Part shown: piece after piece, positions 7,782-14,854 of the stretch
Layout of the letters: each line of letters begins with the position of its first letter
Position numbering within the stretch: position 1 is the stretch's first letter
Source: an uncultured Myxococcaceae bacterium
GTDB taxonomy: Bacteria; Myxococcota_A; Polyangia; Polyangiales; Ga0077539
Direction of reading: 5' to 3'
Length of the DNA stretch: 32,642 nucleotides
NCBI GenBank assembly: GCA_945952225.1
Contig: CAMFHP010000102.1
Location: 1-32,642 of the forward strand
Program-made: the position numbers and the translations under genes
Notes under the pieces: generated by a model
Database searches by the model: none
What the model saw: the letters and a program-made list of their open reading frames with translations, nothing else
What the model was told of the DNA's origin: nothing

Positions 7782-8321
7782 TCAGCGCGTGGTGATGCGC
7801 ACGGGCCGCGTGGCGATCTCGTGGGCCACGGACGCGCGCGCGGGGTCGGTCACCGGGGTGATGTGCCACTCGATCATGCGTTCGAGCGCGGCGCCCTCGA
7901 TGGTGAGCTCGGTCTGCGTGCGCACGTCGCAGCCCGCGCCGTCGGCGAGCGTGTCGGGCACGGCGCCGCAACGTCCGAGCGCGCCCGTCACCAGGGCGTT
8001 CGCGGCGGAGACGTTGCCGAGGCGCTCCTCGGCGCGGGCCCAGAGGAGACTCACCACGCCGTCGCGCTGGATGCCCGCGGGCGCGCGTCGCACGGTGTCG
8101 GTCACCACGCGGGGCATGCCGTGATCGAGGTAGCGGCGCAGGAGCACGCGCGTCGCGATGGCGTCGTCGGGGTGCTGCGCCACGCGCTGTTCGAGCGCGC
8201 CGAGGGCCATGCGCTCGGCCTCGGTGGCGCGGTCGAGCATGGGGCGCACGCGCACCCACTGGCCGCCGACCCACACGGCGGCGAGGGCGCCCACGACGGC
8301 CATCTGCGTTCGGATCTCCAT
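7782..8321 (-). CDS. Small membrane-anchored protein, unknown function
   Basis: A 179-residue protein not recognised as a known family. Residues about 5-20 (QMAVVGALAAVWVGGQWV) form one hydrophobic segment, either an uncleaved anchor or a signal sequence. The following helical region (ALGALEQRVAQHPDDAIATRVLLRRYLDHG) resembles a TPR-type helical pair. The C-terminal part has two cysteines, Cys in GRCG and in AGCD, that could form a disulfide outside the membrane. The start is uncertain: ATG at 8321 is given here, but an in-frame GTG at 8333 would add four residues. It is convergent with the EEP gene and divergent from the Xre-type regulator at 8405. Confidence 0.7.
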   Translation of the reverse strand: MEIRTQMAVVGALAAVWVGGQWVRVRPMLDRATEAERMALGALEQRVAQHPDDAIATRVLLRRYLDHGMPRVVTDTVRRAPAGIQRDGVVSLLWARAEERLGNVSAANALVTGALGRCGAVPDTLADGAGCDVRTQTELTIEGAALERMIEWHITPVTDPARASVAHEIATRPVRITTR

Positions 8322-8388
8322 GGTGGCGTTCACCCGGTGCGGTCGGCGCGCGCGTGTCGAGAAATCACGGCCCGCGGCGCTTCAGGGA

Positions 8389-8394
8389 TAGACT
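8389..8394 (+). promoter_or_regulatory. TAnnnT -10-like element of the Xre-type regulator
   Basis: TAGACT ends exactly 10 nt before the ATG at 8405 with no Shine-Dalgarno between, the same spacing as at 2374, 13461 and 22727. Confidence 0.45.
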
Positions 8395-8404
8395 ATCGCA
8401 CACG

Positions 8405-8725
8405 ATGAGTCCCGAAGAGATCCGCGCGCTGCGAAGCGAACTGGGGTTGTCGCAGCGGCAGTTCGCCGACGCGCTCAAGATCGACGTGGCCCGGGTGCGC
8501 GCGTGGGAGTCCGACGAGGAGTTCCCCACGAAGGCGTGGTGCGATGCGATGGAGAAGCTCCGCGCGAACCCGCCGCCGAAGGTGCCCAAGAAGGGCGCGA
8601 CGCCGATGCAGGTGCTCGCCGACCCGAAGTTCTTCGCGCTGATGCGCAAGCTCCTGGCGCACCCGAAGCTCCGCGCCGAGACCGAGAAGCTCGCAGGGGA
8701 CTACCCCGACCCCGCCGAGGGCTGA
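8405..8725 (+). CDS. Xre-type helix-turn-helix DNA-binding protein
   Basis: A 106-residue probable transcription regulator. Residues 1-50 are a Cro/C1 (Xre) helix-turn-helix: EEIRALRSELGLSQRQFADAL followed by the recognition helix VARVRAWESDEEFPT (positions about 4-42). This resembles the HTH of antitoxin-type and MqsA/HigA-like regulators, but no toxin gene is adjacent. The C-terminal half (NPPPKVPKKGATPMQVLADPKFFALMRK) is basic and helical and not recognised. The ATG at 8405 places the HTH at the expected distance from the N-terminus. The next gene begins 56 bp downstream in the same direction. Target genes are unknown. Confidence 0.85.
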   Translation: MSPEEIRALRSELGLSQRQFADALKIDVARVRAWESDEEFPTKAWCDAMEKLRANPPPKVPKKGATPMQVLADPKFFALMRKLLAHPKLRAETEKLAGDYPDPAEG

Positions 8726-8781
8726 TCCGCCGCCACGGAATTGCTTGACCTTCGCCGCCCGATTGCGTGGGATCCCCCGCG

Positions 8782-9456
8782 ATGGCAGCCATCGGGGCCG
8801 ACGAAATCCCTCCGATCATGACCGCGCGCGGATGGTCTCCTCGCAGCATCGACGCGCGCACGTGGCGTTGCACCGTGCCCACGAGCGCGGGCAACGTGCG
8901 GGTGGTGGTGCGCCACGCGGGCTCGTGGCTCTACCTCGCGGTGATTCCGTTCCTCGAACCCGAGAGCGTGAAGCCCTGGGGCGCGGGGAAGTATCCCGCC
9001 CGCTTCCTCGGCCGCATCCTCGCGGTGAACAGCAACCTCTCGATGGTGAAGTTCGCCCTCGACGACGACGGTGACCTCGCGCTGCGCGTGGAGCTTCCCA
9101 CCGAGTCGCTCCAGGCCCGCGAGGTCGACACGGCGCTCGGGCTCCTCGCGACGACCACCGAGCAGTACCGCGACCCGATCCGCTTCGCCCTCCTCGACGC
9201 CGGACGCGCCGCCGAGCGCGCCTCCGCACTCCCGCAGCCTCCGCCCCTGAGCGAGCCGCCCGACGCGCCCGCCGAGGCCGAGATGCTCGACGACGCGCCG
9301 CCCGCCGACCCGGTGATCTCCGTCACCGACACGGCCCTCCGCGAGCCCGAAGAGGGCCCCGCCGCCCTCGACGCCGCGGCCCGCGCTGCGCCCCTGCGCT
9401 CCGATCCGCCGCCCGCGCCGCCGCGCTCCGATCCGCCTCCGCCGCAGCCCGAGTGA
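8782..9456 (+). CDS. Possible YbjN/secretion-chaperone-like protein with proline-rich tail
   Basis: A 224-residue protein. Residues about 15-140 show an alternating alpha/beta pattern (VRVVVRHAGSWLYLAVIPF, then NSNLSMVKFALDDDGDLALRVELP) that resembles YbjN and type III secretion chaperone folds. This is a fold-level impression and should be held loosely. Residues about 150-224 are low-complexity and rich in Pro, Ala and acidic residues, ending in two near-repeats of RSDPPP. There is no signal peptide or membrane segment. The start is uncertain: GTG at 8767, ATG at 8782 (used) and ATG at 8818 are in frame, and none has a convincing Shine-Dalgarno. The gene ends 4 bp before the GTG of the lipoprotein at 9461, so the two are probably co-transcribed. 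Confidence 0.72.
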   Translation: MAAIGADEIPPIMTARGWSPRSIDARTWRCTVPTSAGNVRVVVRHAGSWLYLAVIPFLEPESVKPWGAGKYPARFLGRILAVNSNLSMVKFALDDDGDLALRVELPTESLQAREVDTALGLLATTTEQYRDPIRFALLDAGRAAERASALPQPPPLSEPPDAPAEAEMLDDAPPADPVISVTDTALREPEEGPAALDAAARAAPLRSDPPPAPPRSDPPPPQPE

Positions 9457-9460
9457 CCGC

Positions 9461-11071
9461 GTGCGCGCTGCGCGCCTCTGCCTCTCGCTGACGCTCTGCG
9501 CCGCCCTCGCGTGCCGCTCGCGCGCGACCGCACCCGCGCCCGCGCCCGCGGCCCCCGAGGAGCCTCCGCCCGCGCGTCCCGACGGCGTGGTGCTCCGCGC
9601 GCACCTCGGCCAGCCCCGCACGACCCTCGACGCGCTCAACACCGCGCTCGGGCTCCGTCACCCCGTCGACCTGATGCTCGTGGCCTCGCTGGGCATCGAC
9701 GTGGCGGTGGTGGGCGCCATCGACGCCGCGCGCCCTCTCGACCTCGCGGTGCTCCACGGAACATCGCCCGCCTGGGTGCTCGCGCTCACGCCCGCGGGGG
9801 CCTCGCACGCGCGCTCGATGCTGGCCTCGCGCTACCGCTTCGCGCCCACCCCCGGCCTCGGCGAACGGCTTGAAATGCGGGGCGGCGTGGGGCTCTCGAA
9901 CCCCGACAGCGTAGTGCCCTGCGCGCTCGTGCGCGTGCCCTCGACGGTGTCTTCGCGGGTGGTGTGCGCATCGAGCCCCGAAGCTCTCACGCGCGCCGGA
10001 CGCTGGCTCGCGTTCGAATCCGCCGCGCACGCCAACGAGCACAACGACCTTCGCGCGGTCTTCGAAGCGGGACCGATGCGCGCCGACCTCGCGACGGCCC
10101 TTCGCGCATGGGGCGAGCGCACGCAGCAGGAGCTTCTCGCGTCGGCGAGCGCCGAGCGCAGACTCCGCGGACGCGCGCCCGACTACGGCGACCCCGAGGC
10201 CCTCGTGGCCGCGCTCGCACCCCTCGTCGGCGCCGCGTCCGACAGCGTGGCGACCCTCGACCGCGCGTCGATGGAACTCTCCGTGAGCCCCTCCGCGCTC
10301 TCGCTCACCGCGGACCTCGCGTGGCCCGCGGGCGCTGTGTCTCCCGCACACGATGACCTTCGCGCGCGTCGCGCCGTGGAGCCCACCCATCCCCTCGCGC
10401 CGCTGCTCCCCGCCGACGCGCTTGCGGTCTTCGGCGACCGTGCGAGCGCCGCGTCGCGCGCCGAGACCCTTCGCACGCTCACCTCGACGCTCGTGCGTGT
10501 GCTGGGTGATCGTGTGCCTGCGCCCGACGCGATGCGCACCGAGCTCGACGCGCTCCTTGCTCACACGGGCGATGGAATGGTCATGGCGGTGTCGCGCGAT
10601 GCGCCGACGGGCGTGGAGCTCACCGTGGCCCTCTCGCAGACCGACCGCGGCGCGGGCGCGCGGTCTTCGCTGGCGCGTCTCGTCGGTGCGCCGTGGCTCC
10701 GCGGAATGCGCGTGGGAACGGCCCCGACGGTGACCGCGCTCCGGGAGGGCGTGCTGCTCTCGCGCGGCGCGGATGCCCCCGCGCTCGCGATGGGCGTGCG
10801 GGCCGACGCGCTGGTGATGGTGCTCGGTCGCCACGCCGCCGCGACGCTCGACGGAACGACCCTGCGCGCGCAGGGCCCGGCGTCGGCGCTGTGGCGCGAC
10901 GCGCGGGCGAGTGTGGTGTTGGCCCTCGACGTGGCCGCACTGGGCATCGAGGGTGGAGGGCCGCTGCGACTGCGCTACGGCCCCGCAAACGACGACACCG
11001 CGCGCATGGAGGTCACGATGCCGCCGCGCGCGCTGGCGCTCCTGGGGCTCCTCGGAACGCCGCCGCGCTGA
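9461..11071 (+). CDS. Large predicted lipoprotein, unknown function
   Basis: A 536-residue predicted lipoprotein. Residues 1-18 form a signal with lipobox AALAC (Cys18 lipidated), followed by an Ala/Pro-rich linker. The mature part (about 43-536) alternates beta strands and helices over its full length, with repeated patterns such as VDLMLVASLGIDVAVVG, LAVLHGTSPAWVLALTP and ALAMGVRADALVMVLG. I do not recognise a family; the architecture resembles long periplasmic proteins of the DUF3352 kind, but I cannot assert membership. The start is a GTG at 9461, 4 bp after the preceding stop, which suggests translational coupling. It is convergent with the Uma2 gene 30 bp downstream, and no clear terminator hairpin was seen between them. 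Confidence 0.82.
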   Translation: MRAARLCLSLTLCAALACRSRATAPAPAPAAPEEPPPARPDGVVLRAHLGQPRTTLDALNTALGLRHPVDLMLVASLGIDVAVVGAIDAARPLDLAVLHGTSPAWVLALTPAGASHARSMLASRYRFAPTPGLGERLEMRGGVGLSNPDSVVPCALVRVPSTVSSRVVCASSPEALTRAGRWLAFESAAHANEHNDLRAVFEAGPMRADLATALRAWGERTQQELLASASAERRLRGRAPDYGDPEALVAALAPLVGAASDSVATLDRASMELSVSPSALSLTADLAWPAGAVSPAHDDLRARRAVEPTHPLAPLLPADALAVFGDRASAASRAETLRTLTSTLVRVLGDRVPAPDAMRTELDALLAHTGDGMVMAVSRDAPTGVELTVALSQTDRGAGARSSLARLVGAPWLRGMRVGTAPTVTALREGVLLSRGADAPALAMGVRADALVMVLGRHAAATLDGTTLRAQGPASALWRDARASVVLALDVAALGIEGGGPLRLRYGPANDDTARMEVTMPPRALALLGLLGTPPR

Positions 11072-11101
11072 GGCTCCCCGAACGCCCGTTTGCCGCGCGC
11101 G

Positions 11102-11938
11102 TCACCCGCCGCGGAGGCGCGCGAGCTCGGCCTGCACCCGCGCGAGTTCGGCCTCCGCGTGCGCGGCCCGCTGCGTCTCGCGCGCGGCGCGCTCGGCCTC
11201 GGTGTTCGCACGTCGGGCCTCGGTGTTCGCGCGTTCGGCCACGTCGCGCGCGACCTGCTCGGCCTGCTGTCGCGCGAGGCGCTCGGCGGCGGCCTGCGCC
11301 TCGGCCACGGCCCGTCGGATGTGCTCGGTCTCGGCGAGCTCTGCATCCGTGGGCAGCAGCGAGTCGCCGCCGCGTCCGATCGCGAGACGCAGACGCAACG
11401 CGGAGCCGTCGCCCACGGCGCGCAGCCAGCATCCGAGCTCGCGGCTCTCGATGCGGTCGGCCATGGAGCGCTCCACGAGCTTCCATCCGCGCGCTCCCTC
11501 GCGGCGCCACACCTGCCAGCGCACGCGCACGCGGCTTCGCGCGGTGGCCCGCGGGTCGAAGATCACGAGCTCGCGCACCCCGATGCGGCCGTACACCGGC
11601 GGGAGCTTCTCGTAGTCCTTGCGATGGTTCTGCGAGACGATTTCGAGCGCGAAGGAGGGCGGCGCGTCGAGCTCCCAGAGCTTCCAGCAGGGGGGCGCGA
11701 GGCCGGGGTCGACGCCGGGCATCACGTACACGTCGGGCGCCACGCGCTGCTTCGGATCACCTTCCACGAAGTACAAAAACTGATCGGCGCCCACGAAGGT
11801 GCGGCGTCCGCTCGTGGCAAGCCACTTCGCAACCAGCGGGCGTAAGAGCTCCGCGATGAAGCGCTGAAGCGCGTCTTCTCCCATGTGATCCGTCTCCGGG
11901 TAGTGGATGGCGTCCATCCGTCGTGCCGTGGCCGTCAT
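11102..11938 (-). CDS. Uma2 family (PD-(D/E)XK) nuclease-like protein with coiled-coil tail
   Basis: A 278-residue protein with an N-terminal Uma2 (DUF820) domain, a PD-(D/E)XK nuclease fold. Visible signatures are APDVYVMPG with Asp69, SFALEIVS with Glu99, and the downstream VYGRIGVRELVIFDPR strand-helix (115-130); Lys111 or Lys106 may serve as the catalytic lysine. Residues about 200-278 are a long Ala/Glu/Arg coiled coil containing an internal near-duplication of seven residues (RANTEAR / RANTEAE) encoded by a 21-bp repeat at about 11193-11240. Uma2 proteins are abundant in cyanobacteria and some myxobacteria, usually as solitary genes of unknown function. The ATG at 11938 is followed closely upstream by a TACGGT element only 7 nt away. 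Nuclease activity is inferred from the family. Confidence 0.88.
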   Translation of the reverse strand: MTATARRMDAIHYPETDHMGEDALQRFIAELLRPLVAKWLATSGRRTFVGADQFLYFVEGDPKQRVAPDVYVMPGVDPGLAPPCWKLWELDAPPSFALEIVSQNHRKDYEKLPPVYGRIGVRELVIFDPRATARSRVRVRWQVWRREGARGWKLVERSMADRIESRELGCWLRAVGDGSALRLRLAIGRGGDSLLPTDAELAETEHIRRAVAEAQAAAERLARQQAEQVARDVAERANTEARRANTEAERAARETQRAAHAEAELARVQAELARLRGG

Positions 11939-11945
11939 GGGCGCG

Positions 11946-11951
11946 ACCGTA
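11946..11951 (-). promoter_or_regulatory. TAnnnT -10-like element of the Uma2 gene
   Basis: TACGGT on the minus strand ends 7 nt before the ATG at 11938. A transcript starting at the usual distance would begin at or next to the start codon, leaving no room for a ribosome binding site. Confidence 0.42.
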
Positions 11952-12017
11952 TCACGGCCCCGGATGCACGCTCAGCCCGGCGCAGCCATGCACGGTGACC
12001 GCGCGCAGCCTCGGCGC

Positions 12018-12467
12018 TCAGGGATGCTTCGGCGTGTGCGAGCTGCGCGTGTCGAGGCGCGCGCGGAGCCCTTCGATCACCGCCGCGGCGTCGTGCTCGT
12101 CGGGCAGATCGACGCGTCGCTCGCGACCGAAGTGAAACACCCACCGCGCGTGCGGCGAGTCGAGGCGCTCGGCGCGCGTGAGGTCGGCGAGGTCGTGGCG
12201 GGTGACGTGTCCGCTGCGCCAGGTGATGACCAGCGTGTGCGCGGTGAGGTCGATGCGCGCGCGTCGCTCGGTCTGCCAGCGCGTGAGGAGCAGCAGCGCG
12301 AAGGCCACGGTGACCGTCGCCACCCACGGCGCGCGCCACACGGGGTCGCGCACGAACACCGCGAGCGACGAGGACGAGAGCCACGCGAGCGCGGTGATCC
12401 ACGGGCGGTGCACGGTGACCGCGCGCCACGTCGCGAGGGGCGGGGCGTTCAGCGCTTCGGGGTCCAT
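12018..12467 (-). CDS. Small membrane protein, possibly PH-like domain
   Basis: A 149-residue protein with two hydrophobic segments (about 23-38 and 46-62, the latter VATVTVAFALLLLTRW) followed by a soluble part of short strands, IDLTAHTLVITWRSGHVTR and RWVFHFGRERRVDLP, ending in a helix. The pattern of two membrane spans then a small beta domain is typical of bacterial PH-like (bPH) membrane proteins, but I cannot confirm the family. The start at 12467 (ATG) overlaps the 3' end of the preceding small gene by 19 bp, implying translational coupling. The longer frame to 12698 is a shadow of that gene. Function unknown. Confidence 0.72.
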   Translation of the reverse strand: MDPEALNAPPLATWRAVTVHRPWITALAWLSSSSLAVFVRDPVWRAPWVATVTVAFALLLLTRWQTERRARIDLTAHTLVITWRSGHVTRHDLADLTRAERLDSPHARWVFHFGRERRVDLPDEHDAAAVIEGLRARLDTRSSHTPKHP

Positions 12468-12673
12468 CCGTCGTCGTCGAACGAGGGAGGCATGGGGTAG
12501 CCGCCCGTCGTGGGATCGACGGAGGCGCCGGGCTCTTGACCGTGGCGGTAGGGCCCGCGCGGATCGTTGGGGCGCTCGACCTCGCGACGGTTGCGCGAGA
12601 GGCCGTACTGCCAGGCGCCGACGGCGCCGCCGACCGCGAGCGCGGCGCCCGCTGCGAGGAGGGTGATGAGCAT
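12449..12673 (-). CDS. Short single-span membrane protein, unknown
   Basis: A 74-residue protein. Residues 1-22 (MLITLLAAGAALAVGGAVGAW) are one hydrophobic, small-residue-rich segment. The remainder is polar, rich in Pro, Gly, Asp and Arg, and ends in DDDGWTPKR. No family is recognised. Its 3' end overlaps the start of the following 149-residue membrane protein by 19 bp, so the two are likely made together and may act together. A TAGCCT element (12694-12689) lies 15 nt before the ATG. Confidence 0.65.
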   Translation of the reverse strand: MLITLLAAGAALAVGGAVGAWQYGLSRNRREVERPNDPRGPYRHGQEPGASVDPTTGGYPMPPSFDDDGWTPKR

Positions 12674-12688
12674 GGTGTGCGGTGTGCG

Positions 12689-12694
12689 AGGCTA
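12689..12694 (-). promoter_or_regulatory. TAnnnT -10-like element of the small membrane protein pair
   Basis: TAGCCT on the minus strand ends 15 nt before the ATG at 12673. It shares the extended GTGATAGCCTCGC context with the element upstream of the HIT gene (6902-6897), and no Shine-Dalgarno is evident. Confidence 0.38.
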
Positions 12695-12726
12695 TCACCG
12701 CGCGGCGAGGGGTGTGCGCGATGGCG

Positions 12727-13341
12727 CTACGCGGTGCGCTCGTGGGCGTGCTGGAGCATCGGGCGGCGCTGCTCGTCGGACACGAGCTTCACGAGCTGCG
12801 GATGGAGCTCGTCGAGCTTCATGCGCGCCTTGGCGAACGCGAGCTGCGCGCCGTGACGACGGGCGATGGGGAGCTCGTCGTCGTGGGTGCCGAGCGCCAC
12901 GAGGATCAGCTCGCCCACCTCGTCGCGCGCATCGCGGAGCGCGTCGAGGAGCTGGTAGCCGTCGACGCCGGGCATGCGCAGGTCGAAGACCACGACGTCG
13001 GGTTTGTACTCGCCCACCGCGAGGAGCATCTCGGTGCCGGGCGCGAAGGTCTCGACGTCGAAGTCTCCATCGCGCGAGAGGCTCTCTTCGAGCGAGGCCC
13101 GCCACGCGCCCTCGTCGTCGATCACAAACACGAGCGGTCGTTCGCGCGCGACCTCGCGGGGCACGCGGTAGCCCTGCGCGCGCAAGAACTCCGACAGCAC
13201 GGCCCGCGACACGCGACGGTGCCCGCCCTCGGTGAGCCGCGCGCGGAGCGTGCCGCGCGTGATCCAGTCGACGACGGCGGGGCGCGACACCCCGCAGATC
13301 TGCGCAATCTCCTCGGTGGTGAACTCGCGGTCTCCCAACAT
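12727..13341 (-). CDS. Response regulator-like protein with N-terminal MerR/excisionase HTH
   Basis: A 204-residue regulator with an unusual domain order. Residues about 5-55 are an excisionase/MerR-type winged helix (FTTEEIAQICGVSRPAVVDWI, then EGGHRRVSRAVLSEFL). Residues 69-190 are a receiver domain: acidic pair Asp75/Asp76 in VIDDE, phospho-acceptor Asp120 in VVFDLRMPG, and Lys171 in LAFAKAR. The switch Thr/Ser after strand 4 appears to be Ala149, and the Pro normally following the lysine is also Ala, so switching may be altered. Most response regulators have the receiver first. The start at 13341 has GAGGGAG about 10 nt upstream; the frame continues to 13383 without support. It is divergent from the arginase-family gene, sharing 119 bp. 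No cognate kinase is adjacent; the nearest histidine kinase-like gene (14855) seems inactive. Confidence 0.87.
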   Translation of the reverse strand: MLGDREFTTEEIAQICGVSRPAVVDWITRGTLRARLTEGGHRRVSRAVLSEFLRAQGYRVPREVARERPLVFVIDDEGAWRASLEESLSRDGDFDVETFAPGTEMLLAVGEYKPDVVVFDLRMPGVDGYQLLDALRDARDEVGELILVALGTHDDELPIARRHGAQLAFAKARMKLDELHPQLVKLVSDEQRRPMLQHAHERTA

Positions 13342-13444
13342 CGTCGTCGCGCTCCCTCGGGGTGAACAACAAAGATCCTGCACACGCTAACAAAGCCGCG
13401 GTGTACGGGTAAACATTCTCGCGCATCGGGGATGATCCCTCGCG

Positions 13445-13450
13445 TACCCT
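13445..13450 (+). promoter_or_regulatory. TAnnnT -10-like element of the arginase-family gene
   Basis: TACCCT ends 10 nt before the ATG at 13461, and the intervening bases are only G and C, with no Shine-Dalgarno. The context GCGTACCCTC is repeated before the monooxygenase gene at 22711, also at 10 nt. Confidence 0.45.
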
Positions 13451-13460
13451 CCGCGCCGCC

Positions 13461-14492
13461 ATGACCACCCCCTTCGACCCCGACGCCGCGGCGCGCGCGG
13501 ACTCAGGAATCTACGGCCTTCCCCACACGCCCGACGAGGCCCGCGTGGTGGTGCTCCCGGTGCCCTTCGCGGCCACGACCTCGTACGGCGGCGGCGCGCA
13601 GGAGGGCCCCGGCGCCCTGCTCGACGCCTCGCGCCAGGTGGATCTCTTCGACCTCGAAACGGGCCGTCCCTACGCCGCGGGCATCGCGATGCTGCCCGAG
13701 TCCGAGGTGATCCGCGCGCTCGACCACGAGGCCCGCGCGCTCGCCGAGACCGTGATCGCCGTGGGCGGAGACATCGGCGACGACCCCACGCTCGCCGCGG
13801 CCCTCGCGCGGGTGAACGCGCTCTGCGACCAGGTGAACGAAGACGTCTACGAGACCACGCGCGCGCTGCTCGCGAAGGGCAAGCTCGTGGCCCTGGTGGG
13901 CGGCGATCACGCGGTGCCCTTCGGGTGCATCCGGGCGCACGCGGAGAGGTATCCGGGCCTCGGGGTGCTGCACCTCGACGCGCACGCCGACCTGCGCACG
14001 GCCTACGAGGGCTTCACCTGGTCGCACGCGTCGATCATGGCCAACGTGGTCGATCGCATCCCCGGCGTCGCGCGGCTCGTGCAGGTGGGCATCCGTGATT
14101 TCTCCAACGAGGAGCACGCGAAGATCACCCAGAGCGACGGGCGCATCGCGACCTTCTTCGACGCCGCCATGGCCGCGCGACGCTTCGCCGGCGCCACGTG
14201 GAAGGAGCTCGTCGACGAGATCGTCGCGGCGCTTCCCCGTGACGTGTACCTCTCGTTCGACATCGACGGCCTCGACCCGACGCTCTGCCCGCACACGGGC
14301 ACGCCCGTTCCCGGCGGGCTGAGCTTTCACGAGGCCGCGTACCTGGTCGGCGCCGTGGCCCGCTCGGGCCGCCGCATCGTGGGCATGGACCTCGTCGAAG
14401 TGGTGCCCGGCCCCGAGGGCGACGAGTGGGACGGCAACGTCGCCGCGCGCCTGCTCTACAAGATGATCGGCCACGCGCTCACCACCTGGTGA
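13461..14492 (+). CDS. Agmatinase/arginase (ureohydrolase) family enzyme
   Basis: A 343-residue binuclear manganese ureohydrolase. All metal ligands are present: GGDH with His150, DAHADLR with Asp173, His175 and Asp177, and SFDIDGLDP with Asp267 and Asp269. Family members hydrolyse agmatine to putrescine and urea, arginine to ornithine and urea, or formiminoglutamate or guanidinobutyrate. The sequence TSYGGGAQEGP near residue 40-50 and GTPVPGGLSFHE (280-291) are most like agmatinase (SpeB), but this does not settle the substrate. Length is slightly above SpeB, with an insert around 95-135 (including GDDPTLAAALARVNALCDQVN). It is divergent from the HTH-receiver regulator, which could control it. 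No arginine decarboxylase is nearby. Confidence 0.92.
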   Translation: MTTPFDPDAAARADSGIYGLPHTPDEARVVVLPVPFAATTSYGGGAQEGPGALLDASRQVDLFDLETGRPYAAGIAMLPESEVIRALDHEARALAETVIAVGGDIGDDPTLAAALARVNALCDQVNEDVYETTRALLAKGKLVALVGGDHAVPFGCIRAHAERYPGLGVLHLDAHADLRTAYEGFTWSHASIMANVVDRIPGVARLVQVGIRDFSNEEHAKITQSDGRIATFFDAAMAARRFAGATWKELVDEIVAALPRDVYLSFDIDGLDPTLCPHTGTPVPGGLSFHEAAYLVGAVARSGRRIVGMDLVEVVPGPEGDEWDGNVAARLLYKMIGHALTTW

Positions 14493-14564
14493 CCGCCTCC
14501 GTCACGCGAAAACACCTTCTGTGAAGCACCCTGCGAAGAAAGTGACGGCGCGCCGACAAAATGT

Positions 14565-14593
14565 TTGACGGTGAACGGGGGCGGAGATACAAA
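14565..14593 (+). promoter_or_regulatory. Sigma-70-type promoter of tRNA-Ala
   Basis: TTGACG (14565-14570) matches the -35 consensus at five of six bases. After a 17-bp spacer, TACAAA (14588-14593) serves as the -10. Transcription would start near 14600, about 12 nt before the tRNA. This is the only well-formed -35/-10 pair I found in the window. Confidence 0.7.
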
Positions 14594-14611
14594 CCGCTCC
14601 CGCTCGACGTT

Positions 14612-14687
<76 letters not shown>

Positions 14688-14743
14688 ACGTTCCGACTCT
14701 GATCCGATCGCGCTGAGCGCACTGAAACGCAAAGCGCACGACG

Positions 14744-14773
14744 AACGGCGAAGCCCTGAAAAGCTTCGCCGTT
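14744..14773 (+). terminator. Hairpin after tRNA-Ala, probable terminator
   Basis: A perfect 11-bp inverted repeat, AACGGCGAAGC (14744-14754) and GCTTCGCCGTT (14763-14773), with an 8-nt loop, begins 57 nt after the tRNA end. Only three consecutive T follow the stem top, so as an intrinsic terminator it is imperfect, but position and stability fit. Confidence 0.6.
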
Positions 14774-14854
14774 TGCCATTTGGGGCCTCGCGACGGGCCC
14801 CGCGCGCGGTGGGCTGCGTTGACGCCCCCAGGCGAATCGGGTTCTTCTCGATCC

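Noticed and set aside
8405-9456. Toxin-antitoxin pair from the Xre-type regulator and the next gene
   Set aside because: The 224-residue neighbour is too long, has no toxin motif, and seems coupled to the lipoprotein instead.
9323-10834. Long minus-strand open frame opposite the large lipoprotein
   Set aside because: Composition is typical of antisense translation, and the plus strand carries a signal peptide and consistent codon use.
11989-12428. A 17-bp sequence (TGCACGGTGACCGCGCG) near 11989 repeated near 12409 as a possible attachment site
   Set aside because: The second copy is inside the coding sequence of the small membrane protein, no integrase is present, and nothing between the copies looks mobile.
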